Positions 36,307 through 45,847 are shown, counted from the first letter of the stretch. The stretch is DNA of 46,634 bases from Endozoicomonas acroporae (GCF_002864045.1 NZ_PJPV01000067.1:1-46634), one strand, 5' to 3'. Made by a program: numbers and translations. The notes: generated from the letters alone by a model not told the origin.

Positions 36307-38262
36307 TCAATTCGGTTCAATGGTTAGCGAGGGTGATGAAAACGACACCGGTAGTTCATCACTGAGTTCATTAACATCTGGTAAGATCGTAATACCTGTC
36401 TGGCCATCAAAACGGCGATCAAAGTAACGCTGTGCATCTTGAATAAACCGATAACGTCCGTGGGACACCCGGTTGGCCACATCAAAGGTTTTCATAATGG
36501 TGGGGCGCACAAACAACATAAGGTTGCGTTTACGGGTACTGTTTTTTTCAGCAGTAAACAATCGACCCAATAGAGGAATATCGCCCAGCAGTGGCACCTT
36601 GCTCGTGTTGTAAACCACTTCGTCCGTGATCAGCCCACCCAGCACCAGCACATCACCATCACGTATCAACACACTGGTTTCCACGGAGCGGGTGTCCGTC
36701 ACTACATCAGATGCCTGAGTTTTGGTATTGATACTGGAAATTTCCTGGTTGATCTTCAGGGTAATGGCATCGCCACCATTGATTCGTGGGGTGATGGTCA
36801 GTTTGGTACCAATATCTTTGCGCTCAATGGTCTGGAAAGGATTATCCGTAGAAGATGACGAGCCAGTAGATTGCCCGGTCACAAACGGTACATTCTGGCC
36901 AACAATGATCTTTGCCTGCTCATTATCCAGAGTGACCAGGTTGGGGGTAGATAGAATATTAAATGCATCGTCCGCTTCCATGGCACGAATCAGTCCTTTT
37001 AAAGAACCATCCTTGAACCAGCCCAAACTCAAACCGGCACCAAGATTGCCTTCTGCAAAACCATTAAAGGAACTGCTGCTATCAAAAGAGAACCGCGCCC
37101 CCCCGGACAGCCCGGTACCACTGGAGTTCTCAAGTTCACTCCATTGCACGCCAAGCTCATTGGCAACTTCATCTTTAACTTCAACGATAATGGCTTCCAC
37201 CAATACCTGTGCTCGCCGTATATCGAGCTTTTTAATCACTGCCAGCATGGTGTCCATAATGGTTTGAGGAGCTGTTAGTACTAAAGCATTGGTGGTTTCC
37301 CCCGGCTGGATCGATACAGTGGCGGTATTGATGATTACATCTGTGGATCCTTGTCGTATATTGTCCACCATGCCCTGCAGAATACCGGCCACCTCCTGAG
37401 CCTTAAGATAATGGAGGTAAACCACTTGCGTATTGCCGGAACTCTCTGCAGGACGATCAAGGGATTGGATGATCTTGACGACTTTCTGTCTCTGGCTTGC
37501 AGCTCCGGCCACTAAAAGACTGTTTGTCCGCTCATCCAACGCCAGCTTATAACTTTGTGTGGCATTATCACTGCTGCCGTTTTGGGGTAGAACAGCCTGT
37601 ACAAGTGTGGCAGCCTCCCGTACACCAGCAAACTTGAGCTCTACAACATCAATGGTTTGCTCACTGGCCTGATCAATACGATCAACAATGCCCTGCAGTT
37701 TGGCGATATTACCTGCTCGATCGGCCACAATCAGCCCGTTACTTTCCGGATGGGCTGCCATATACGCAGAAGGTGATAATAGAGGGTGCAGCACACCCTG
37801 TAACTGATTTACTCCAATATGTCTGGGCTTAAGAATCTGTATGACCAGCTCATCACTGGGCGTCTGAGAGTGTTGCTGATTGAGCAGTACCAGTGATGAC
37901 TGTCTTGCCACAGGATCGGGCACAATCTTGGTAATGCCATCACTGTTAACGGCGGCAAAACCATGCACTTGCAGCACGGATAACAATATCTGGTAAGCTT
38001 CGTCAGCCGTTACACTTTGCTGAGAGATAACCGTGACTTTGCCCTCTACCTTTGGGTCAATAATAAAATTACGCCCAGAGGCACTAGCAACCCATTGAAT
38101 GAGTTCCTTCAACTCACCATCCTGAACATTAATGCGTAAATCATTCTCTGGTTTCACAGCAGCCTTGATATTCGCGTATGCACTAGTTACTGACGCTGAC
38201 AATAGGCATGCGCAGAGTAGGTGGCAAAATATAGAAATAGTGTGATGCATTCCCTGGCCCAC
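36307..38262 (-). CDS. gspD: Type II secretion secretin GspD
   Basis: GspD forms the outer-membrane gate. The 651-residue protein has a signal peptide (ISIFCHLLCACLLSASVTSAYA), an N0 domain (RINVQDGELKELIQWVASASGRNFIIDP in parts), repeated N1-N3 domains and the secretin core. Core motifs include LGVQWSELE, GQNVPFVTGQ and VPLLGDIPLLGRLF. No obvious pilotin-binding S domain motif is recognised, and no gspS pilotin gene is in the window. Start: GTG at 38262 (with AGG about 10 nt upstream) or ATG at 38250. First gene of the minus-strand run D-H-I-J-K-L-M-G-E-F. Confidence 0.94.
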   Translation of the reverse strand: MGQGMHHTISIFCHLLCACLLSASVTSAYANIKAAVKPENDLRINVQDGELKELIQWVASASGRNFIIDPKVEGKVTVISQQSVTADEAYQILLSVLQVHGFAAVNSDGITKIVPDPVARQSSLVLLNQQHSQTPSDELVIQILKPRHIGVNQLQGVLHPLLSPSAYMAAHPESNGLIVADRAGNIAKLQGIVDRIDQASEQTIDVVELKFAGVREAATLVQAVLPQNGSSDNATQSYKLALDERTNSLLVAGAASQRQKVVKIIQSLDRPAESSGNTQVVYLHYLKAQEVAGILQGMVDNIRQGSTDVIINTATVSIQPGETTNALVLTAPQTIMDTMLAVIKKLDIRRAQVLVEAIIVEVKDEVANELGVQWSELENSSGTGLSGGARFSFDSSSSFNGFAEGNLGAGLSLGWFKDGSLKGLIRAMEADDAFNILSTPNLVTLDNEQAKIIVGQNVPFVTGQSTGSSSSTDNPFQTIERKDIGTKLTITPRINGGDAITLKINQEISSINTKTQASDVVTDTRSVETSVLIRDGDVLVLGGLITDEVVYNTSKVPLLGDIPLLGRLFTAEKNSTRKRNLMLFVRPTIMKTFDVANRVSHGRYRFIQDAQRYFDRRFDGQTGITILPDVNELSDELPVSFSSPSLTIEPN

Positions 38263-38495
38263 AGCTCAATGACCTGTTTGTTATTTTTTCAGATTACTTT
38301 TAACATACACGGCATAAGTTATCTAAATATTTATGCGATGAACTTACCAGTTTTATGAAAAATCCTGTTATTTAGGTTGAATTCTATTCAATGTTGTGGA
38401 TTTATAATAATACTGTCGTTCAGTATATATGCATATAATTTTGTCATCTCTGTAGGAAGTCATGAGATTGAAAAAGAAAATGGACGTTAAATTCG
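38263..38495. promoter_or_regulatory. Divergent control region between gspD and gspC
   Basis: This AT-rich 233-nt gap must drive both the gspD run and the gspC-toxin run. It holds an inverted repeat TTGAAT-TCT-ATTCAA (38377-38391), a possible operator, and 12 nt further a consensus TATAAT (38403-38408) on the plus strand. The spacing to a -35 is not good. No recognised regulator site was seen. Confidence 0.5.
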
Positions 38496-38518
38496 GTGTT
38501 TTTATTCCCACGACGTAG
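38462..38518 (+). other. 18-codon reading frame overlapping the gspC start
   Basis: ATG at 38462 has AGGA 7 nt upstream and reads MRLKKKMDVKFGVFIPTT before TAG at 38516. It overlaps the GTG proposed for gspC (38496) in another frame. It could be a leader peptide coupling translation to gspC. Alternatively it is the real gspC N-terminus displaced by one base in the T5 run at 38499-38503, since dropping one T joins the frames. Both are inference. Confidence 0.35.
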
Positions 38519-39131
38519 CCTTGTGCCTCAGCAGCTTAATGCTAGCAGTATCGCTGTCTTGTTAGCCTTGATAGGGGTGGTGCATTTGGCTCTGAGCGCA
38601 GGTCAAATTCATTCTGTTGTTAATGCGGTTGATTTTTCTCAAGTAGAACCGGCCAACCCCTTACAACCCTCACCTGAATGGCAATCCACCAAAACGGAAG
38701 ATTTCTCTCTGGATTTTTTTGGGCAATTTCAACCCACACCTGTTCCAGTTCAAGCAGTACAAGGAGAGCTGCCGGTCTCGTCGGCACCGCTGAGCCTGAA
38801 AGCTATTTACTACTCAGGCCAACCTGAACAGTCTGCAGTTGTTATCTCTACAGAGGCCGACTCCGGTTTATACCGTGAGGCAGATACACTGCCGTCAGGC
38901 ATTTACATCGAATCAATTGCCCAAGACCAGGTAACCATAAAGCGAAACGGACAATTTGAAACGCTGCTTTTGCATAATGACCCACGCAGATTGGAAGTAG
39001 CAGATGCACCTGTATCGTTACCGCTGGAACCCAGTACACCTGAAGCACTCATTGATGGGCCATCGTCGGGGCAAAAGCTTGAGGAACGACTACAGCAGCT
39101 TCGTGACCGTTTAAAACCAAAGAAAGCGTGA
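38496..39131 (+). CDS. gspC: Type II secretion protein GspC, coiled-coil type
   Basis: GspC links the inner-membrane platform to the secretin and helps select substrates. The 211-residue protein has one membrane segment (SIAVLLALIGVVHLALSAG, about residues 17-35), a proline-rich linker and an HR domain (LSLKAIYYSG, then IYIESIAQDQVTIKRNGQFETLLL). Instead of a PDZ domain it ends in a predicted helix (LEERLQQLRDRLKPKKA), as in coiled-coil GspC proteins such as XcpP. The start is GTG at 38496 with a poor ribosome-binding site; see the overlapping small frame. It is divergent from gspD and 85 nt upstream of the giant toxin gene. Confidence 0.82.
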   Translation: MFLFPRRSLVPQQLNASSIAVLLALIGVVHLALSAGQIHSVVNAVDFSQVEPANPLQPSPEWQSTKTEDFSLDFFGQFQPTPVPVQAVQGELPVSSAPLSLKAIYYSGQPEQSAVVISTEADSGLYREADTLPSGIYIESIAQDQVTIKRNGQFETLLLHNDPRRLEVADAPVSLPLEPSTPEALIDGPSSGQKLEERLQQLRDRLKPKKA

Positions 39132-39216
39132 TGACTTACCAAGGCTTGGGGTTGTATAGGGAGTCCAATTGCAGGCATGAATAATTTAACAATAATAAAC
39201 ATTGCAGGATGCAGTT

Positions 39217-42200
39217 ATGATTATAAATCAGCTTCCGCCAAACTTGACAAACGTTTGTAAAAGGCGGTCATTGGTCAAGTCAGCAATATTGGCTTTTGCT
39301 GCCTTTTTACCGGTACAAACTACAGCCAGTGCGGCAGATGCCGTTGGTATTACGCCAGGGGAATTTAGGGTTAATGAATCCGGAAATGCCACCTACTCTA
39401 TACCGATTGACTTGCCCAAAGGCACAGCAGGCCTTACACCGGGGTTGTCATTAAATTATGATAGCCAGGGAGGCAATGGGCATCTTGGCCAAGGCTGGAG
39501 TCTAGGTGGGCTTTCTACCATTAGTCGTTGCCGCCCGACTCTTGAAGTTGAGGGGTATACCAATAACTCCCTCTCACAGTTCTGTCTTGATGGGCAGAAA
39601 CTCATTCAAATGAGTGGACAGGCTTATGGTAGCTCTGGTGCTGAATACCGAACAGAACTGGATAGTCACAACAAAATTATCTCCTATGGCAACAGTAATG
39701 GATTTCCAACTTACTTTAAAGTTTGGGGAAAGGATGGCAGTGTTCGTGAATATGGGAACTCCTCAAATTCCAGAATTGAGGGCCAGAGTAGCTCTGCACC
39801 AATGATTTGGGCGATTAACAAGATTCAGGATAATTTGCAGCTCAATAACAACAGTATTGTCTTCGCTTATCTGGAAGATAATGCCAAGGGTGAGTTTATT
39901 CTGGATAAAGTTACCTACGCTGGTAATCAATGGACAGCCAAACTGAATTACTCGGATAATCGTCCAGACAAAAAGGTTTTTTATGCATCGGGGCATAAAA
40001 ACAGTGTCTCGAAGCGGTTGAACAGCATCACCGTTAGCAACAGCGGAAAGCTGTATCGGAATTATAAGCTTAGCTATCAAACAGGTGCAAAAACCGGGGC
40101 CAGCCAGCTCACCAAAATTCAAGAGTGCAGTGCCATAGAGTGCTTTCCTGCAACCATTTTTGATTGGGGTAAATTGGAAAGTGGTTTTCATTCGGTCAAA
40201 ACGGCCTCTTTACCGGGAGGAAGCAAAACCGCTAGGCCTGCGGATATTAACGGCGATGGACTACAAGATCTGATCGTTGTTACCTCGGATAACTTGTACA
40301 ACTACATTTCTGATGGTACGGCCCTGAAAAGAGGTAAGTTATTTCACCTCAGAGGAATAGGAAATGATAGCGGGAATTGGAACTTATTGGATTTTAATTT
40401 CGATGGTAAGGATGACCTACTTTATAAAGATGGCACTTGGAAGATCAGGCTCTCCGATGGTGTCGATTACATAGGTTCCCACATTAACACAGGTATTCCT
40501 GCTTCTGGTTCCATCCTGGCAGATGTCGATGGTGATGGGATGGTCGATATAATTCACACCGATGGCTCAAAAGCGGGCAATGCAGCACAGCCTGAACCAG
40601 TACTGATCACTGACGTCACGGCACCCACAAGACCTCCTTTACCCCCTGAGCTTAGTAACCCTGGCTGTGGCAATGGCCGACATTGCATGATCAGATCCTT
40701 TTCAACTCAAACAAAAACTATTACTGTTCGTTATCTTAAAAGAAATAAAAACAGTTCTTCATCTTATCCGTTCTTATTCTCATCCCCAGAAAATGTAACA
40801 AACAGATTTAGGCTTTATACACCAGATGGTATAGGGCTTGAAATTTGGAAGTCTTACATTTCAGAGGTCAGTAAAAAGTTCCGCTATGATGTGAATGGTG
40901 ATGGAAAGGTAGACTATCTAATAAAGTCCTATTCTCTTTGTATTGAACATGAGTTTTGCAGCAACTCAAAAACAAAAAGAAGAGAACTCGGTTGGGATAT
41001 TTACGCATCGACTGGAGATGGTTTTACCCATTACGCTTCGGTAAGTGATGAAGATGTTATCATGGTCGACTTAAATGGTGACAGCCTTCCGGACAAGTTG
41101 GATGGACAATATTTTAGCTTGAACACTGGAAAAGGATTTTCTAGGTCCCAAAAACTGGGATTTAACTTAAAAACAAATAGAGCAATAACCAAGAGCCTGA
41201 ATTTTCTGGACTACAACGGTGATGGAATAACAGATTTGTTTTATGCCAGTAATAATCGCCACTATGTCAAAATTTGGAATGGGCAGGGCTATAACTCACC
41301 TATCGCAATGCCTACAACATATTATGGATCAGAGAATAACTTTTTTATAGATATCAATGGGGATGGTGCTCGGGATTTTGTCAATGTTGGGGGAGCATTG
41401 CCGCCGCCACCTCCTCCTCCACGTCCTCCTGAATGGGAGCGCCCTCATTGTTGGGGCAGGCACTGTGAAATGATTAGGTCTGTATCTTTCTCATCTTCTG
41501 AGACAGCTTCAGCAACTCCGATGTCGGTGTCTCGAGCAGCTACAGGAAGTAGCCTATACATTCAACTATCCAAATCCGGCACGATCACACAAGATAAAAT
41601 CACCCGAATCCGCAGTGGCCTGGGAGCGATAACTGACATAACCTACCAGCCTCTAACCAATAAATCGGTTTACAAACGAGGTGCCAATGGCATCAAGCAA
41701 CGCTGGGGTAAAGGCTCACCGGTGTTTGACCTGCTGGGTTCAACCTATGTGGTTAGTCAAGTGTCCAGTAGTGCACCTTCTTTACCAGCAGGTAAAAGTG
41801 CTATTAATTATGCTTCAAAGAGTTCTGTTCGCTATCAATACGAAGCAGCTAGGATTCAAGGGGGTGGCCGTGGCTATCTTGGCTTTGGCAAACTGATTAC
41901 GACGGATGTGCAAACAGGCTCGGTGACTGAAACGACCTACCGGCAGGATTTTCCTTACATTGGCATGCCGTCGTCTACGGTGGTCAAAACCGCTACCGGT
42001 GCACTGCTGTCTGAAAGCACCAATACCTGGGACAGCAAAAAGAACGGCAAGGTTTACCAGCCCTGGCTGAAGTCCTCGATGGAAAAAGGCTACGACCTGC
42101 ACACTGGCTCGTTGTTGAACACCGTCACCACCACACAGACGATAGACGGCTTTGGTAATGTACTGAATATGTCGGTGACCACGGAAGGCGGTGGCATCAG

Positions 42201-45200
42201 TAGCACCAAAACTACGGTAAGCCAGTACACCAACGATGCCAGCAAATGGCACCTCGGCCGTTTAACCCGAAGCAGCGTCACTACGACTCAAGGGAGTCAC
42301 TCCGAAACACGTACCTCGGCTTTCGAGTACCATCCGGTGACTGGCATGCTGACCAAAGAGATTGTCGAACCAGACGATCCGCTCTATCGAACGCAGACGA
42401 GCTATACCTACGATGCCTGGGGTAACCAGCTGACTTCTACCCTGTCAGCCAGCGGCGTACCGTCCCGTACCACAAACAACACTTACAGTGCCGATGGTCT
42501 CTATCTGAACAGCACCACCAATGCGTTGGGCCAGACCACCCGGCAGGTACTGGAGCGGGATACGTTTGGGCGCCCTCTGCGGGTTGCCGATATCAACGGT
42601 GTTGAAACCACTTTCGCCTTCGACACCATGGGGCGTAAAACCGGGGAGCGTCACGCCAGCGGTGTTGGCAAGGATTACGCTTATTACACCTGCGTTAATG
42701 GTCCGGTGGCCTGTCCACCCTCCGGAGCACTGGTGGTGGAAGTCAAACCTCTCGGCGGTGCACCAGCGTGGGAGGTTCAGGACATTCTGGGCAGAACCAT
42801 CCGCAAGGTAGCTACGGGCTTTGATGGCCAGCATATTTATACAGACAGTCAGTACGACAACCTGAGCCGCCCGGTGCGGGTCAGTGAACCGTACTTTGCC
42901 GGTGATCCTGTGTACTGGAACACCACGGAGTACGACGTTCTTGGCCGGGTGGTGAAAGTCACTAATGCCAATGGCGACTCCGACACCATCGCTTACCACG
43001 ATTATTCCATGGTCAAAACCAACGCACAGGGGCACAATACCACCGAGTTGCGCAACAGTCTTGGTCAGCTGATCAAGGTGACCGACAACCTGGGCAGCAC
43101 CATTGACTACAAATACGACATTCAGGGCAACCTGACCCAAACCCGACAAACGGCGAAAGACACCGGCGTCAGTGCCATCACCACCATCACCTACGACAAA
43201 ATGGGCCGCAAGGTGGCCATGGATGATGCGGATAAAGGTCAGTGGAAGTATACCTACAACGTACTCGGGCAGCTGACCCGGCAAACCGATGCCAAAGGCC
43301 AGTCCGTCGAGTTCATCTATGACCTGCTGGGCAGAAAGCTGAACCGGATTGACCGCCGGGCTGACAGCACCATCGAAGGCAACACCACCTGGGCTTACGA
43401 CCAGAATATTAAAGGGGCACTCTCGGAAGTCAGTGACAGCCTCAGTGGTTACGGGCAGGTCTATAGTTATGATGCCTACGGTCGTCCAACCGGTGTTGGT
43501 AGCACCTTTGATGGTGAAATGTACCTGCAAACCACAGCCTACGACAATGTCGGGCGGGTGTTGCAGAAAACCGATGCGGCAGGTGTCAGCAGTGGTATCC
43601 GCTACCTTTATAACGAACACGGCTACATGGAAGCCATCCGTGACCTGACCAGTAACCGTGAATGGTACCGGGTCAACACCCTGGATGCCCGTGGTAATGC
43701 GACGGTGCAAACCATCGGTGGCCTGCAACAAACCAAATATTACACCCCGAAAACCGGCTTCCTGGAACGCCAGACCGTGGGTGCAGCGGGTATCTATGTA
43801 CAGGACCTCAACTACCAGTGGGATAGCATCGGTAACCTCTCCGGGCGCGTCGACAAGAGCACCAGCACAACGCTCACGGAAACCTTCGGTTACGATGGGC
43901 TCAACCGGCTGACCCAATCCACCGTTGGCAACACAACAGATCACTATGCCTACGATGGCCTTGGCAACATCACCGCCAAAACCGGGGTGGGTAACTACAC
44001 CTATGGCCAGAATGGTGCCGGTGTTCATGCGGTGACCCACACCAGCATCGGAGACATCAGCTATCAGTACGATGCCAATGGCAACATGACGGCAGGCGAT
44101 GGCCGGACCCTGGAATACAGCACCTTTGACAAACCGGTGCGGATTCAGAAAAACGGGCATACCACGGAATTCCAGTACGACATCAATCGCAGCCGTTTCA
44201 AACGGGTGGACACCGATAAAAACAGGGACACGACAGTGACCCGCTATGTGGGCAATGTAGAATTTATCACCCGTCCCAGCGGAAACCGTGAAGTCAAACG
44301 CTACATCAACGGCGTGGTGATTGATACCAAGACCACAAGAGCGGACAGCACCACCATCAGCAGTGTGCAACTGCTGTTCAAGGATCACCTGGGCAGTGTC
44401 CATACCATTATGGACGGCAACAGCATGACGATATTGCAGCGCCAGAGCTTTGATCCTTTTGGTCAGCGTCGCAACCCTACGGACTGGCAGGTGCTACTGG
44501 AAGAACAGCTCAGCCTGTTCAATACCCAGCACACGACACGAGGCTTTACCGGGCACGAACAGCTGGATGAAGTGGGCCTGATCCACATGAATGGCCGGGT
44601 GTATGATGCCAAACTGGGCCGCTTCCTGCAGGCGGATCCATTTATTCAGGCCGTGGGCAATACCCAGAGTTTTAACCGTTACAGTTATGTGCTGAACAAT
44701 CCGCTGAATGCGGTGGACCCAAGTGGGTATTTCTTTAAATGGATAAAAAAGAAAGCTAAAAAAATTGTACGAAGTGTCATAAGAACAGTTGCTAAAGTGT
44801 TTGGGCCTGAATTGACAAATATGGTTGGAAGTATTGTTTTCGGCTATTTTGGTGGGCCAATAGGTGTAGCGGCCTGGAACTATGAATTCGGTCGAGCAAT
44901 GGGAGCCAGTTCGGGGCAGGCGTTTAAATCAGCCGCGATAGCGGGTGCATCGGCCTGGGCGTTTCAGAGTATCGGGAATCACTTTAGTAAAGGGGGAGTT
45001 GTAAAGTTCTCTGATGTTGGTTTTTCAACCCAGTTGGCCTGGGCAGGAAGTCATGCCTTGGCAGGCGGAGTGATATCAGAACTGCAAGGTGGTAAGTTTG
45101 GTCATGGTTTTATTTCGGCAGGGTTTACCAAGTTTGCTATGGGTTCGGTAGGTTTTAATTACAATAATCATAACTCTTCAGCTGTTGCAGGAAGGACCGC

Positions 45201-45765
45201 TGTAGCAGCATTTATTGGGGGGACTGTTTCCGAACTGACTGGAGGCAAGTTTGGCAATGGAGCCCGTACTGCAGCTATGGCGCATTTGTTTAATGCTGAA
45301 GGCGGCGGTCAAAGGATTGTTAACAAGGGGGTAGACCTTTGGGAGGGAGTCAAGTGGCGTTACAATGCTGTGGTAAATGGTTTGGAAGATGACTTTTCAG
45401 ATGGTTTTGTTGAGGGAATGGTACAATTTACTGGTGGACGGCCAGGGCAAGGTTTCTTAGAGCAAACTAATAGCAACTTTGAAAGAACAAGTTTGACAGT
45501 TAGTTTTATAACAGAGACTGATAAAAAGATCGTCAGCTTCGCAGTTGGAGGTGCTATGACGAAACAATGGGGGGGATATAGCATGGGGAATTACCTATTG
45601 AAAGGCCCTGCTCCCCACCTAGGTTCCCACTTTGGAACGCTGCGTTTAGTAGGCGCGACGACAGTCTTTAACTCCGCAATGATTACTGCCTCATACGAAG
45701 CAGGTAATTACGGCGGCTCTATGATAAGAACAGGATTAAATCGCTTTTTCAGGTCATTTGATTAA
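39217..45765 (+). CDS. Secreted SpvB / FG-GAP / YD-repeat (Rhs-like) polymorphic toxin, 2182 aa
   Basis: Order of parts: Sec signal peptide (KRRSLVKSAILAFAAFLPVQ, AXA site near residue 39); SpvB/TcaC N-terminal domain (ITPGEFRVNESGNATYSIPI, LTPGLSLNYDS); FG-GAP/VCBS propeller blades with calcium-type loops (DINGDGLQDL, DVDGDGMVDI, DYNGDGITDL) to about residue 730; YD repeats about 1040-1700; Rhs core (DHLGSVHTIMDG, then GRFLQADPFIQ and NNPLNAVDPSGY, ends ~1839); hydrophobic pre-toxin segment; junction ARTAAMAHLFNAEG (ends 2029); variable tip of ~153 residues with no recognised fold. Such proteins make a YD shell that encloses a toxic C-terminus. ATG at 39217 has AGGA 7 nt upstream. It is co-oriented with gspC, so export by the neighbouring type II system is proposed. 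Activity unknown. Confidence 0.88.
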   Translation: MIINQLPPNLTNVCKRRSLVKSAILAFAAFLPVQTTASAADAVGITPGEFRVNESGNATYSIPIDLPKGTAGLTPGLSLNYDSQGGNGHLGQGWSLGGLSTISRCRPTLEVEGYTNNSLSQFCLDGQKLIQMSGQAYGSSGAEYRTELDSHNKIISYGNSNGFPTYFKVWGKDGSVREYGNSSNSRIEGQSSSAPMIWAINKIQDNLQLNNNSIVFAYLEDNAKGEFILDKVTYAGNQWTAKLNYSDNRPDKKVFYASGHKNSVSKRLNSITVSNSGKLYRNYKLSYQTGAKTGASQLTKIQECSAIECFPATIFDWGKLESGFHSVKTASLPGGSKTARPADINGDGLQDLIVVTSDNLYNYISDGTALKRGKLFHLRGIGNDSGNWNLLDFNFDGKDDLLYKDGTWKIRLSDGVDYIGSHINTGIPASGSILADVDGDGMVDIIHTDGSKAGNAAQPEPVLITDVTAPTRPPLPPELSNPGCGNGRHCMIRSFSTQTKTITVRYLKRNKNSSSSYPFLFSSPENVTNRFRLYTPDGIGLEIWKSYISEVSKKFRYDVNGDGKVDYLIKSYSLCIEHEFCSNSKTKRRELGWDIYASTGDGFTHYASVSDEDVIMVDLNGDSLPDKLDGQYFSLNTGKGFSRSQKLGFNLKTNRAITKSLNFLDYNGDGITDLFYASNNRHYVKIWNGQGYNSPIAMPTTYYGSENNFFIDINGDGARDFVNVGGALPPPPPPPRPPEWERPHCWGRHCEMIRSVSFSSSETASATPMSVSRAATGSSLYIQLSKSGTITQDKITRIRSGLGAITDITYQPLTNKSVYKRGANGIKQRWGKGSPVFDLLGSTYVVSQVSSSAPSLPAGKSAINYASKSSVRYQYEAARIQGGGRGYLGFGKLITTDVQTGSVTETTYRQDFPYIGMPSSTVVKTATGALLSESTNTWDSKKNGKVYQPWLKSSMEKGYDLHTGSLLNTVTTTQTIDGFGNVLNMSVTTEGGGISSTKTTVSQYTNDASKWHLGRLTRSSVTTTQGSHSETRTSAFEYHPVTGMLTKEIVEPDDPLYRTQTSYTYDAWGNQLTSTLSASGVPSRTTNNTYSADGLYLNSTTNALGQTTRQVLERDTFGRPLRVADINGVETTFAFDTMGRKTGERHASGVGKDYAYYTCVNGPVACPPSGALVVEVKPLGGAPAWEVQDILGRTIRKVATGFDGQHIYTDSQYDNLSRPVRVSEPYFAGDPVYWNTTEYDVLGRVVKVTNANGDSDTIAYHDYSMVKTNAQGHNTTELRNSLGQLIKVTDNLGSTIDYKYDIQGNLTQTRQTAKDTGVSAITTITYDKMGRKVAMDDADKGQWKYTYNVLGQLTRQTDAKGQSVEFIYDLLGRKLNRIDRRADSTIEGNTTWAYDQNIKGALSEVSDSLSGYGQVYSYDAYGRPTGVGSTFDGEMYLQTTAYDNVGRVLQKTDAAGVSSGIRYLYNEHGYMEAIRDLTSNREWYRVNTLDARGNATVQTIGGLQQTKYYTPKTGFLERQTVGAAGIYVQDLNYQWDSIGNLSGRVDKSTSTTLTETFGYDGLNRLTQSTVGNTTDHYAYDGLGNITAKTGVGNYTYGQNGAGVHAVTHTSIGDISYQYDANGNMTAGDGRTLEYSTFDKPVRIQKNGHTTEFQYDINRSRFKRVDTDKNRDTTVTRYVGNVEFITRPSGNREVKRYINGVVIDTKTTRADSTTISSVQLLFKDHLGSVHTIMDGNSMTILQRQSFDPFGQRRNPTDWQVLLEEQLSLFNTQHTTRGFTGHEQLDEVGLIHMNGRVYDAKLGRFLQADPFIQAVGNTQSFNRYSYVLNNPLNAVDPSGYFFKWIKKKAKKIVRSVIRTVAKVFGPELTNMVGSIVFGYFGGPIGVAAWNYEFGRAMGASSGQAFKSAAIAGASAWAFQSIGNHFSKGGVVKFSDVGFSTQLAWAGSHALAGGVISELQGGKFGHGFISAGFTKFAMGSVGFNYNNHNSSAVAGRTAVAAFIGGTVSELTGGKFGNGARTAAMAHLFNAEGGGQRIVNKGVDLWEGVKWRYNAVVNGLEDDFSDGFVEGMVQFTGGRPGQGFLEQTNSNFERTSLTVSFITETDKKIVSFAVGGAMTKQWGGYSMGNYLLKGPAPHLGSHFGTLRLVGATTVFNSAMITASYEAGNYGGSMIRTGLNRFFRSFD

Positions 45766-45775
45766 GATTTTTATC

Positions 45776-45806
45776 ATTCTCCTTGCTCAAAGTGAGCAAG
45801 GAGAAT
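45776..45806 (+). other. Long perfect hairpin between toxin and candidate immunity gene
   Basis: ATTCTCCTTGCTCA-AAG-TGAGCAAGGAGAAT is a perfect 14-bp stem, 10 nt after the toxin stop. No T-tract follows, so it may be a weak terminator, a processing site or an mRNA stabiliser that uncouples toxin and immunity levels. Confidence 0.6.
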
Positions 45807-45847
45807 AGAACGAATTTAAGAAATATTTTTACAATTGAGGTTTGATC

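Noticed and set aside
38258..38263. TGTGGG on the minus strand at the gspD start, as a possible transposon end
   Set aside because: It is followed by CCAGGGAATGC with no TTGACAA-like continuation, and it forms part of the gspD start region.
38733..38738. CCCACA preceded by TTTCAA, resembling an inverted Tn7 end
   Set aside because: It lies inside the coding part of gspC, the next five bases (CCTGT) are not the expected GATGT, and the TTTGTC-like TnsB-site core is missing.
42445..44403. A 652-residue open frame on the minus strand across the YD repeats
   Set aside because: It is antisense to the strongly supported YD-repeat region; the repetitive, GC-biased codons of that gene keep the opposite frame open. 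No family likeness.
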